DNA of 37,573 nt from an uncultured bacterium (GTDB taxonomy: Bacteria > Patescibacteriota > Minisyncoccia > Moranbacterales > GWC2-37-73), in assembly GCA_903851135.1 (NCBI GenBank), contig CAINNK010000014.1, positions 1 through 37,573 of the forward strand. Direction: 5' to 3'. Made by a program: the position numbers and the translations under genes. A model generated the notes under the pieces. The model had not been told where the DNA came from, made no database searches, and was given only the letters and a program-made list of their open reading frames with translations. Of the stretch, positions 17,686-27,128 are shown piece after piece. Each line of letters starts with the position of its first letter. The stretch's first letter is position 1.

Positions 17686-18228
17686 TTAAAACGCATCAAA
17701 ATTCACTGACCCATCTGAAGCAATTCCGTTGCAGACTCCGCGAAGGCCAACCAGGTTATTGCTTACCACGAGTCGGCTTTTTATCGAGGCAGCATCAGGC
17801 GAAGCTGGTCTGACGGTGATGTGAACCGGAAAAACTGGTTGACCCAGAACGGCTCCCTTGGCATATGTTCCGCCAGTTGGAATTGTTTCTGAAATTGAAA
17901 AACGCCAATAAAGCACCTTGCCTGCCAAAGAATTTCCCTTGCTGCAAGCTTGCCAATCGGCTCTCATTTGACTATTTGCCAAGTCGTTAGTTGCACTGGC
18001 GGCAGCATTTTGTTGGGCTGCAACGTCAGCTGCTTGCACGGGGCTAAGGTGATTGACGGTTTCCGGTTGTGTGGTTGCGGTTGCAACTGTTTTTGCCGTT
18101 GTGGCAGTGGCACTTTTCTGGGTTGGTTGAGCAATCGGCGTTTTCTTTTTGGAAAACAACAAAAACGCACCCGAAAGAAGGCCCAGAAAAATCAGCACAC
18201 CCAAAACCACTTTTAATGCAGTATTCAT
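17686..18228 (-). CDS. Single-TM, probably secreted/anchored protein with Thr/Ala/Gln-rich linker
   Basis: MNTALKVVLGVLIFLGLLSGAFLLF signal-anchor, then low-complexity linker. Confidence 0.65.
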   Translation of the reverse strand: MNTALKVVLGVLIFLGLLSGAFLLFSKKKTPIAQPTQKSATATTAKTVATATTQPETVNHLSPVQAADVAAQQNAAASATNDLANSQMRADWQACSKGNSLAGKVLYWRFSISETIPTGGTYAKGAVLGQPVFPVHITVRPASPDAASIKSRLVVSNNLVGLRGVCNGIASDGSVNFDAF

Positions 18229-18250
18229 TTTTTTTGTTTTTTTGCAAAGA

Positions 18251-18616
18251 TTAAAATCTGGCTGCTTCATCCACTACCAATTTTTTCTTGAGCGAAACAG
18301 CGCCACGTTTTCGAATGGTGCGCACTTTGTCTTTCTGATGAATGATTTGGTCTTCCAACTCATCAACACTCAAATCAATTGAAGCTTCAATGCTTTCTGT
18401 GATGTTTTCACTGCGAAAAAGATTGCGCGGCGTCCTGATCATCACTTCCACGCGGAATTTGCCTTTTTTGTCCAAATCAACTTCAACTTCAGTGTGCGTA
18501 ACCTCTTCCATGAATTTTTTGTCCAAGCTGGTCAAACGCTTCTCAATGTAGTCGCGAGTTTTTTGATCCACCTCAATTCCCTTAAACAAAAATCTCAGAT
18601 TTTCTGTAGTACTCAT
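18251..18616 (-). CDS. hpf: Ribosome hibernation promoting factor (HPF/YfiA), short form
   Basis: 121 aa; LRFLFKGIEVDQKTRDYIEKRLTSLDK...ASIDLSVDELEDQIIHQKDK. Confidence 0.88.
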   Translation of the reverse strand: MSTTENLRFLFKGIEVDQKTRDYIEKRLTSLDKKFMEEVTHTEVEVDLDKKGKFRVEVMIRTPRNLFRSENITESIEASIDLSVDELEDQIIHQKDKVRTIRKRGAVSLKKKLVVDEAARF

Positions 18617-18695
18617 ATTTTTTTGCTTAATAAATTATAAATCTCAATTCATTGAAAAAAATTTAGTTCTTCAATGATTGTAAAATTCCATAAAA

Positions 18696-19625
18696 TTAAA
18701 ATCCCAAGTAATTCACTTCTTCAACCAATTGGATGCCGAATTGATCGCGCACTTGTTGCTTGACGTAGCTTACCAGCATTATAACATTTTCTGCGGTGCC
18801 TTGACCAGTGTTGATAATATAGTTGGTGTGGTTTTCACTCACTTGAGCGCCACCAATTGTTTTTCCTCGCAGGCCCGCTTTTTCAATGATCCAACCGGCC
18901 GGCACCACCTTGTTGCGAGCTGGCACACCCTTCTCTTGCTCGAATTCTTTGAGCAAATTTTCATCTTCAATTTTTGGATTCATGAAATATGACCCAGCGC
19001 TTTTGGCGCCTTGCAAACCTTTTTTGGTTCGACCCATCACCGTTTCCATAACTTTGGCTTTGCAAACGGCAATGTCCGCCGGAGTCAATTTTAAAGTGGC
19101 GGAAAGCACAATCAAATTTTTGTTTTTCTTGAAGACACTGGAGCGATAGGAAAAATCACATTGGTCTTTCTTGAATTTCACAATTTCCAAAGTGTTGGCA
19201 TCAAGCGCTGTCACCTCATCGATATGATTGCCAATTTCAGTGCCAAAAGCTCCCGCGTTGCCGCGCACGGCGCCACCAAAAGTCCCTGGCACACCAGCCA
19301 AAGCTTCAATGTCGGCAAAGCCATTTTCCGCCGAAAAATTAACCACCTTGATCAAAGGCGTGCCGGCAGTAATATCCACCAAACCATCAGTCACTTGTGC
19401 CTGGCTGATTTTCATGCGAATAATCAGACCCTCATAACCATTGTCACTAATCAGCAAATTTGTGCCGCCGGCCATGACATAGAAATCAACTTTTTTTTCT
19501 TTGGCAAAAGTCAGCGCTTCTTTCAATTCTTCAACTGTTTTCACATCTACAAAATATTTCGCCTCTCCGCCCAAACGGAAGGAAGTCATTGGAGCCAAGG
19601 GCACATTTTCTTTAATATCTAACAT
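18696..19625 (-). CDS. murB: UDP-N-acetylenolpyruvoylglucosamine reductase
   Basis: APMTSFRLGGEAKYF, GGTNLLISD, GVPGTFGGAVRGNAGAFG, SAGSYFMNP, IEKAGLRGKTIGGAQVSENHTNYIIN. Confidence 0.97.
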   Translation of the reverse strand: MLDIKENVPLAPMTSFRLGGEAKYFVDVKTVEELKEALTFAKEKKVDFYVMAGGTNLLISDNGYEGLIIRMKISQAQVTDGLVDITAGTPLIKVVNFSAENGFADIEALAGVPGTFGGAVRGNAGAFGTEIGNHIDEVTALDANTLEIVKFKKDQCDFSYRSSVFKKNKNLIVLSATLKLTPADIAVCKAKVMETVMGRTKKGLQGAKSAGSYFMNPKIEDENLLKEFEQEKGVPARNKVVPAGWIIEKAGLRGKTIGGAQVSENHTNYIINTGQGTAENVIMLVSYVKQQVRDQFGIQLVEEVNYLGF

Positions 19626-19713
19626 ATTTTAACTGATTCTAGATTCTAGATTTTAGATTCTAGAATTGGAATTTTATATTTTTAAAATTAATTATTAAAC
19701 AGTTAGCTACTAG

Positions 19714-22455
19714 TTACTGGTTACTGATTACTTTCTTTTTTGCCTCTGACTTGCGAGCTTCTTCAAAGATAAAGACTGCTAGGGTTGTAGCTAAAACAAC
19801 CATCCAATCTTGCCAGCCAATTGGCAACATATGCAAATATTCTCTTAGCAATGGCACATACATCAAAGAAAGCAATATGAAAACCGAAATTACTATCGCG
19901 CCCAAGGCGTAAAGATTTTTGAAAAATCCAATGGCAAAAACTGACAATTTTTCACTGCGAGCTTGCATCAGATTCGCCATTTGGGTCATTGAAAGCACAG
20001 CGTAGGCCGCTGTGGTCGATTTCATGTATAGTACGCTAGCAAAGTCAATTTTATTGCCAAAATCCCAACCGCCTCTTTTCATGGACAAAACAAAAGCAAT
20101 CACGGCGCCAACCGCCATCAGAAGTCCCACTCGAATGAGCCTGAAAATGCCTTCTTTATCAATAACTTTCTCTTTGGATTTGAAGGGTTTGCGCTGCATA
20201 ATGTCCGGTTCAGAAGGCTCCAAACTAAGCGAAAAGGATGGAAAAATGTCCGTACCCAAATCAATCGCCAAAATTTGAACCGCCGCAATTGGGGCCGGAA
20301 GTCCAAGCAACACCCCAAGCACTACCGTGAAAAATTCGCTGACATTGGAAGTAAAGACATAGTAGACAAATTTTCTCAAATTTTGATAGATTGTTCTGCC
20401 TTCCTTGATTGCTTGGACAATTGAAGCGAAATCATCATTAAGCAAAATCATGTCCGAAGCATTTTTGGCCACATCCGTGCCAATTTTGCCCATCGCAATT
20501 CCAATGTCCGCCCGCTTGAGAGCTGGCGCATCATTGACGCCATCACCAGTCATAGCAATCACATAGCCACTCTTTTTGAGCGCGGTGGCAATTCGCAATT
20601 TTTGCTCAGGAGCAATGCGGGCAAAGGCCAATTCTTTTTCTTTAATTTTGGCAATCAATTCTTTGTCTGAAAGCGTATCAAGGGTTTTACCATTAATCAC
20701 TTCTCCTTCTGGCGATTTGAGCAAGCCCACTTTTCGAGCAATTGCCCTGGCTGTGATTTCATAGTCACCTGTAATCATAATTACTTTAATGCCGCTTTGA
20801 GTACACTGAGTAATGGCTTTTTGCACATCCAGTCTCGGTGGATCAATCATCCCCATTGTGCCAACCCAAATCAAATCTTTTTCTGCTTCAGCGCTGTATT
20901 GCTCTTTGGAGATTGCTGAAAGATCGCGTGTAGCAAAAGCCAGCACGCGCAGAGCTTGCTCAGACATAGCGTTAAAACTATTTCGGGCTCTTTCTTTGTC
21001 CTCCTGGGTGAATGGCAAAAGTTTGCCGCCAATTTGTTTTTGCGTGCACAAATCAATCAGCACATCCGGCGAACCTTTCACAAAAGATGTGATAGTGGAA
21101 TTTTTTTTATCTTTAAAAATCACACTCATGCGCATTCTTTCTGAAGAAAAAGGATTTTCATCAATCTTTTCTTGATCCTTGTGGAAAAAAGCCAAGTCAT
21201 TTTCGAATTTTTTTGCCACGACCAAAAGCGCACCCTCAGTTGGATCGCCGGCGATGGCGCACATGCCGTTTTTTTCACTAACATCTGCATCATTGCAAAG
21301 CACCCCGATTTGCAACAATTTTTGCAGTTGCAAATTTCCAGCGGGATTGATTTTGCGTCCAAACAAAGAGAAACTGCCCTTGATGGAATAGCCTTCCCCG
21401 TCAACCGTCAGTTCTTCATCGCCACACAAAATATTAGTCACCATTAATTCATTGCGCGTGATAGTGCCAGTTTTGTCAGTGCAAATAATGTCCACCGAAG
21501 CCAAAGTTTCCACAGAGTTTAATTTTTTGGCCAACACATTTCGCTTCAGCAGTCGTTTCATGCCCAAAGAAAGCGCCACAGAAATTGCTGCCGGCAAACC
21601 CTCCGGCACCACCGACACCGACAACGCCAAGGCAAACAAAAAGTTGTCATAAAGGGAAGTTTTGGAATAAAAACCGGCAATCATCACCAAAGTTCCAATC
21701 GAAACTGCCGCGATGGTGACGTCTCGACCAAGCACGCGCATTTGTTTTTGCAGGGGCGTGTCTTCTTCTTTGACTTCCGCCACTAAATTAGCAATATTGC
21801 CAAGTTGAGTTTGCATGCCAGTCTGCGCCACCACCGCCACCGCTGTGCCACGAGTGAGCGTTGTGCCCATAAAAACCATATTATCAATATCCACCAAATT
21901 CAAATTTTCTTCCGAAATTAGTGTGGTCGTTTTTTTGCCAGCCTTCGATTCGCCAGTGAAAATGAACTCATTGGCATACACGCCGTAGCTTTCCAGTAAA
22001 TAGGCATCGGCGGCCACCGTGTCACCCGAAGCAATATAGATAATGTCCCCTGGTACTAAAAATTTAGCGTCTATTTCTTGCCGCTGGCCATCGCGCAAAA
22101 CCACTGCCTTGTCACTAGCCAGCTGACGAATGTTTTCCAAAGTTTTTTCGGCTTTATATTCTTGAAAAAATCCAATCAAGGCATTGATGCCGACAATCAG
22201 CAAAATGATGGTCGTGTCGCGATATTCATGAAAAAGAAAGGACAAAAAACCTGCCACCAACAAAATCCAAACGAGGGCGTCATTGAATTGATTGAAAAGC
22301 AGTGAAAACCAACTCCAATTTTGTTTTTTTTGGACTTCGTTAAATCCGGCTTTCTTGAGCCTTGCCCGCGCCTGCTCGGTTGTCAAGCCAGCAATTGAGG
22401 ACTCGAATTTTTCTAAAACTTCTTCTTTGGTTAGATTGTATGTTTGTTTTGGCAT
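19714..22455 (-). CDS. P-type cation-transporting ATPase (Ca2+/PMR1-like)
   Basis: 913 aa; DKTGTITRNE phosphorylation site, TGES loop (IFTGESKAGKK), MTGDGVNDAPALKRADIGIAMG. Confidence 0.93.
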   Translation of the reverse strand: MPKQTYNLTKEEVLEKFESSIAGLTTEQARARLKKAGFNEVQKKQNWSWFSLLFNQFNDALVWILLVAGFLSFLFHEYRDTTIILLIVGINALIGFFQEYKAEKTLENIRQLASDKAVVLRDGQRQEIDAKFLVPGDIIYIASGDTVAADAYLLESYGVYANEFIFTGESKAGKKTTTLISEENLNLVDIDNMVFMGTTLTRGTAVAVVAQTGMQTQLGNIANLVAEVKEEDTPLQKQMRVLGRDVTIAAVSIGTLVMIAGFYSKTSLYDNFLFALALSVSVVPEGLPAAISVALSLGMKRLLKRNVLAKKLNSVETLASVDIICTDKTGTITRNELMVTNILCGDEELTVDGEGYSIKGSFSLFGRKINPAGNLQLQKLLQIGVLCNDADVSEKNGMCAIAGDPTEGALLVVAKKFENDLAFFHKDQEKIDENPFSSERMRMSVIFKDKKNSTITSFVKGSPDVLIDLCTQKQIGGKLLPFTQEDKERARNSFNAMSEQALRVLAFATRDLSAISKEQYSAEAEKDLIWVGTMGMIDPPRLDVQKAITQCTQSGIKVIMITGDYEITARAIARKVGLLKSPEGEVINGKTLDTLSDKELIAKIKEKELAFARIAPEQKLRIATALKKSGYVIAMTGDGVNDAPALKRADIGIAMGKIGTDVAKNASDMILLNDDFASIVQAIKEGRTIYQNLRKFVYYVFTSNVSEFFTVVLGVLLGLPAPIAAVQILAIDLGTDIFPSFSLSLEPSEPDIMQRKPFKSKEKVIDKEGIFRLIRVGLLMAVGAVIAFVLSMKRGGWDFGNKIDFASVLYMKSTTAAYAVLSMTQMANLMQARSEKLSVFAIGFFKNLYALGAIVISVFILLSLMYVPLLREYLHMLPIGWQDWMVVLATTLAVFIFEEARKSEAKKKVISNQ

Positions 22456-22500
22456 TTGAAAATTAAAAAAGTTTTGTTAACAATATTTAAGGTCTTTAAT

Positions 22501-22848
22501 TTACACTGCAGGATTTTGGGGATCACTTTTCTCTCTCTTTACTCTTATTTGCGCATTCCTTTTTGCGAGTCCTTCAATTTTAGCTACGGCCTCCATCCCA
22601 ATTAAGTTTCTATATTTTTCTCGGTAAGTTTCAAGATCTGACAACACATCACTTTCTCCCAGCAGAACATTTTCAGCCGCTTCTTCTGTATAATTCGGAT
22701 CACTTTTAATAATTTTATGCAGGCCAATCAGCAAGCCATATACATAATCATAATAACTACGCTCATCCGCACTAAGCTCACCTAGTTTCTTGTCATTTTC
22801 ATTCTTCATTGAAGAAGCAAGATTTTTTTCAAAGTTTCCAAATGGCAT
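22501..22848 (-). CDS. Uncharacterised small protein
   Basis: 115 aa ORF; no recognised family. Confidence 0.6.
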   Translation of the reverse strand: MPFGNFEKNLASSMKNENDKKLGELSADERSYYDYVYGLLIGLHKIIKSDPNYTEEAAENVLLGESDVLSDLETYREKYRNLIGMEAVAKIEGLAKRNAQIRVKREKSDPQNPAV

Positions 22849-22994
22849 AGGTTTTTTTGTTAAAAATATATTCCAATAATAACAACAAACGATTTAATTA
22901 TAGCATAATTTAATAAACCGGATAAGCTTTACAAGGACCAGATTTCGAGTTAAGCTATTTTAAAAGTTCTTTAATAAAGCAAACCTATACCGCC

Positions 22995-24191
22995 ATGAAA
23001 AATGATGTTTTTAGTTTGCGGATAGGTTTTTGTCCGCGTAAAAATTGTCTTGAAACATTTGAATCTCTGGATTTTGAATTCTTTCTATCGATGCCTTTTT
23101 GTTCGACTAACCTTTTTTTGCCAGCAGAAGAAAATAACCTGATTATGGAATTAATATCAGGCGCAGAAGTTTTCTGGAGACAAGCCAGAATAAGCCAGTT
23201 GCAAAATCTTTTTCCTTCTACGAATAAAAAAAGTGTGTTGATTCCAATCCCATTTTTTAACCATACCAGATATAATCATGCGCTGATGGTTGCAATGATG
23301 GGAATGGCAGTTTTGGAAAAGGCCCTCAAAGATGGACTGCGATTAAAAAAGAAGGAAATTATTTCTTTTGTCTTAGCTTGTCTTTATCATGATGCAGCTA
23401 CTCCAGCTGGTGGAGATCAAACCAAGGCGCTGTTTGGAAAATTGCTTTGCGAAGAAGAAAATTTTTCAAACCATCTTCTCAACTCAAAAAACTTTGTTCA
23501 AAAATGGCAAAAGTATCTTCCACTCGCCCAGCAATACGTCGTGGGAAAAGGAAAACTAGGAAAGCTGCTGGATTATTTGGATAAAATCAGCTATGTTCTT
23601 CTGGATTTGCATGGTTTGCGATTTCACACCACTGCACGTCTGGCTAAATTCATGAAAGATAATCCATTTTTCGGGGATGTCTGGCTTGACATTAATTTTG
23701 CAAACAATGGAAAGCTCTATTTTTCTGACCCCAAAAAGCTTCACGATTTTCTTTTAGTCAGAGCACTGATGCATGTTGAACTTTACAAAAATCCAGCCTC
23801 TCGAAAAATCGAAAAACTTTTAGCGCAAAAGACCGCAAAGCTTGTTGAGGCTAAAATCACTTCCCTGGAAGATTTTCAACGGCAGGATGATCAGTGGCTT
23901 TTTCAGGCCTTAGAGGAAAATGGCTTTTTCTCTTGTAATGTTTTTGATCCAGACAAAATCCAATTTCGAAAGTTTGACAATGAAGAATCTTGTCGAAATT
24001 TTGGAAAAGATCTTGGTGAGAAAATGATTGCCATTGAGTCAATCGGACCTTTCAAGACCGGTCTCGATTGGCCAGTTCAATTTGAGAGGAAGATAATCCC
24101 CCTACATCAAGTGATTTCTCAAAAGCAAATCAACCACTTGGAAGAACTTTCCAATGCCAAAAATGGTTGGTATGTCTATTTTTACAAATAA
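22995..24191 (+). CDS. HD-superfamily hydrolase-like protein
   Basis: 398 aa; HTRYNHALMVAMMGMAV...LACLYHDAATPAGGDQTK; one of the few + strand genes. Confidence 0.75.
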   Translation: MKNDVFSLRIGFCPRKNCLETFESLDFEFFLSMPFCSTNLFLPAEENNLIMELISGAEVFWRQARISQLQNLFPSTNKKSVLIPIPFFNHTRYNHALMVAMMGMAVLEKALKDGLRLKKKEIISFVLACLYHDAATPAGGDQTKALFGKLLCEEENFSNHLLNSKNFVQKWQKYLPLAQQYVVGKGKLGKLLDYLDKISYVLLDLHGLRFHTTARLAKFMKDNPFFGDVWLDINFANNGKLYFSDPKKLHDFLLVRALMHVELYKNPASRKIEKLLAQKTAKLVEAKITSLEDFQRQDDQWLFQALEENGFFSCNVFDPDKIQFRKFDNEESCRNFGKDLGEKMIAIESIGPFKTGLDWPVQFERKIIPLHQVISQKQINHLEELSNAKNGWYVYFYK

Positions 24192-24218
24192 GCAGCTTAT
24201 CTGAAAAGATAAGCTGCT
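24191..24218 (+). terminator. Intrinsic terminator
   Basis: AGCAGCTTATCT-GAAA-AGATAAGCTGCT then TTTT, immediately after the stop codon. Confidence 0.85.
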
Positions 24219-24301
24219 TTTAAATTGGCAAAATTTATTTTTTAATTTTTTCTCAGACCCATATTAGACCCATATATTAATAACTAGATAGATGACAATA
24301 T

Positions 24302-25483
24302 TCAAACGGAAATTAATGCAATCATGCGGGCTTTTAATTCTTCGTAAACCTCAACATTAATTTCCTTCACTCTTTCAAGCTGATGATTGTATATCTTCAA
24401 AACACTCCTTGAATCATAATCCAAGGAACTTATCAAAGCCTCATCTCCTGTTAAAAGAAAATTTTTGACAACTTCAACGTTATTCTTGAAATTAGCCCTA
24501 ACAGCCTGGATGTTTTCATTGAGATTTTTCTTCTCTATCAGTTCTTGGATGTCGTCACTACTTGAAAATATTAAATTTATACGTTTTTTTTCGCTTTCCA
24601 TCTCTGGACTTGTAACAAATCTTTCAACTCCAGAATAAAGCCTCGCGAGCAGGTCTTCAAAATTGACTTTCTCGAATAATTCCACGTGTTCGGCGAGAAA
24701 ATTTTTAGCTGCAACTTTGTCAATGTCTTCATCCGGAATATTTTCATCATTTGCTTCGTCGACAAGGCAGCCAAGATTTCCAACAATAAAAGATGGGGCT
24801 GCTGAGATATCTTGAATTCCAATATATTTATATGATAACTTTTTATCATCAATGCTCAAGACTCTGCAGCCTTCAATTTCAATTTCTTTTGGCTCAATTT
24901 GTTGCACATCCCTATTAAGAAAGTCGCCATACCACCAATCTCCGTTTTCAAGATGCGCAATATCAACAACGTGACCAACTGGACTCCCTAAATAGTTTTC
25001 GATGCCAGCTTTTTCCAATAAACGCTGACCCAACAACGATGCTCCTACGCAATTAAAACTTTTGTGCTCTCGCATCGTCTTTGGCCAAGAATTCCATTTG
25101 GTGCTTTTTCTTGGCTGTTCCTTAAATTTCAGAACTAGTTTTTGAATTTGAGAATAACAATTTTGAATGTATTCAACCTGGGCCGCACTTTTCTCCTGCG
25201 CGTTTCTCGCTTCACTTATTTTTTTTATCAACGCTAAATCCGGCTCCAGCCCCCAATCTTTAGAGAGATTATCAATTTCAATATCTAAGGATTGACTAAA
25301 CCATTTTCTTACTTCCAAATCTTTTAGTTGGTCGATATTGTCTGGCATAGTTTCAACTCCCAACACCATCTCTTTCCAAGCCAAAAATGCCTGTTCCTTA
25401 TCTTCAACAGAAAGTTCTTCTTTTTTATTCTGAATATTTTTTTCTGGAATCAAGGTCGAATTTCCAAAATTTTCCACGGACAT
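24302..25483 (-). CDS. Uncharacterised protein with transglutaminase-like Cys/His/Asp arrangement
   Basis: SFNCVGASLLGQRLLEKAG...SPVGHVVDIAHLENGDWWYGDFLN. Confidence 0.6.
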   Translation of the reverse strand: MSVENFGNSTLIPEKNIQNKKEELSVEDKEQAFLAWKEMVLGVETMPDNIDQLKDLEVRKWFSQSLDIEIDNLSKDWGLEPDLALIKKISEARNAQEKSAAQVEYIQNCYSQIQKLVLKFKEQPRKSTKWNSWPKTMREHKSFNCVGASLLGQRLLEKAGIENYLGSPVGHVVDIAHLENGDWWYGDFLNRDVQQIEPKEIEIEGCRVLSIDDKKLSYKYIGIQDISAAPSFIVGNLGCLVDEANDENIPDEDIDKVAAKNFLAEHVELFEKVNFEDLLARLYSGVERFVTSPEMESEKKRINLIFSSSDDIQELIEKKNLNENIQAVRANFKNNVEVVKNFLLTGDEALISSLDYDSRSVLKIYNHQLERVKEINVEVYEELKARMIALISV

Positions 25484-25497
25484 AAATTTTTCTGATT

Positions 25498-27036
25498 TTA
25501 TTTCTCAAACTTATAAATCAAAATGTTGCTATACTTGTCCACCAACACCAAACCTTGCGTGCTGAAATATTGATTGTCGCGATTAAGGGCCTTGTTGGAA
25601 ATGATGAGCGCCTTGGGATCATTGCGAAGATCTTCATAGTCTTCGGTGCGCTTGAGTTGCGGCCCGATGGCGGCCCAATAGGCTGGATTGTACTGCGGCC
25701 AATCATAGTTGTAGAGCGTCAAACGATTGGCACCAAGATAATATTTCGTGATGACATAATCAAAAGCATTCAAAATGTAAAAATTGTTGTCCTTGTATTT
25801 GTCCATGTGCAAAATCATTTCGTTGTAGCCTTTTGAATTGGCTAGCGGAACCGTCAATGAAATGAGGCCAAGATAAAATGCAATAACCACAATCACAACC
25901 CAAGTTCGCAACCTGGAAAGCCAGAGTCCAATGAAGATGAAAATGAAATAAGCAGCCGGCAACAAATAGCGAGCCACGAAATATTGTTGATCCGGCAGCG
26001 TGGCCGAAAGCGTGTAGATAATGAACATAAAGCCAGTTGAAAAAACCAGCAAGCTGACAACTTTTGCTTTTTTTTCTTTGCGCATCAGATAGACAACCCC
26101 GATGCCAAACATCATCGCCAGCACCATCCGAATCGAAAGATGAGAAATTCCCAAAAGTTCATTCGGTTGCGGCATGCCAGAAGACATTTCACCCAAGGGA
26201 GTTCCAAATAAAAACATTTGAATGTTCACGATAATATCTCCAAAGCTGGCAGGCTTGACCCAACTCAGGTTGTTGCCTTTAATGGAAATGTGATGCAAAA
26301 ACATTTTTAGCCAAGGCAGAAAAACCAAAAAAGTCACGCCATAACCCAGGAAGATTTCCCTGGTCGGCAAAATTTTTCCCACAATGGCTCTAATTTTTTG
26401 TTGAAAAGATTTTAACTGACTCCAATTGAGACTAAAAATTCCCCAAGCCACAAAAACACCATAATAAACAGTTGCAAAAATAACTCCCATGTAGTGGGTG
26501 AGCATCGACAGGCCCGTGAAAAATCCCCAGAAGGCAAAATATTTTTTTTCTTTGGTTTGCAAGCCTTTCACAAAAAAATAGGCGCTGATCAAAATCAAGA
26601 AAACCAACATCGTGTACATTCTGGCTTCCTGAGAATATTGAATCGCAAATGGCGAAATTGTCGCAACCAAAGCTGCATAAAGTCCGACTTTGCGACTGAA
26701 CAATTCTTTGGCTAATAGATATAGCGCCCAAACTGCCAGGACTCCAAAAATCGCTGAGAAAAGTCGAATGCCAAACACGCTATAGTTAAAAAAGGATGAA
26801 AAAACTTTCAGCGTTGCATAATATAGTGGTGGATGCACGTCGTTAATGATCATCCTAATCATATTGCGAAAAGTTTCTTTCACTGCCACGCCCGTGAACG
26901 CTTCGTCATACCAGAAATCCCGCCTGACCAAACCCGTGAAACGATTGAAAACTGCCACGGCCAATATCAGCAAGATGTAATACTGCTGATATTGCTGATG
27001 AAATTTTTCCAAACTTGCTTTGAGTTTTTTGAGCAT
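25498..27036 (-). CDS. Glycosyltransferase family 39-like membrane protein
   Basis: 512 aa; RRDFWYDEAFTG...DVHPPLYYATLKVF...GIRLFSAIFGVLAVWALYLLAKELF, multi-TM. Confidence 0.88.
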   Translation of the reverse strand: MLKKLKASLEKFHQQYQQYYILLILAVAVFNRFTGLVRRDFWYDEAFTGVAVKETFRNMIRMIINDVHPPLYYATLKVFSSFFNYSVFGIRLFSAIFGVLAVWALYLLAKELFSRKVGLYAALVATISPFAIQYSQEARMYTMLVFLILISAYFFVKGLQTKEKKYFAFWGFFTGLSMLTHYMGVIFATVYYGVFVAWGIFSLNWSQLKSFQQKIRAIVGKILPTREIFLGYGVTFLVFLPWLKMFLHHISIKGNNLSWVKPASFGDIIVNIQMFLFGTPLGEMSSGMPQPNELLGISHLSIRMVLAMMFGIGVVYLMRKEKKAKVVSLLVFSTGFMFIIYTLSATLPDQQYFVARYLLPAAYFIFIFIGLWLSRLRTWVVIVVIAFYLGLISLTVPLANSKGYNEMILHMDKYKDNNFYILNAFDYVITKYYLGANRLTLYNYDWPQYNPAYWAAIGPQLKRTEDYEDLRNDPKALIISNKALNRDNQYFSTQGLVLVDKYSNILIYKFEK

Positions 27037-27046
27037 AATTATTAAC

Positions 27047-27081
27047 CTACAAATCTACAAATTAACTACAAATATACAAAT
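27047..27081 (+). repeat. 35-nt element, 8-8-3-8-8 architecture
   Basis: CTACAAAT CTACAAAT TAA CTACAAAT ATACAAAT. Confidence 0.8.
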
Positions 27082-27128
27082 AGTTTTTTGTCATGTTATT
27101 AAAATCGGTGCTCCGTTTTGATCCGTCA

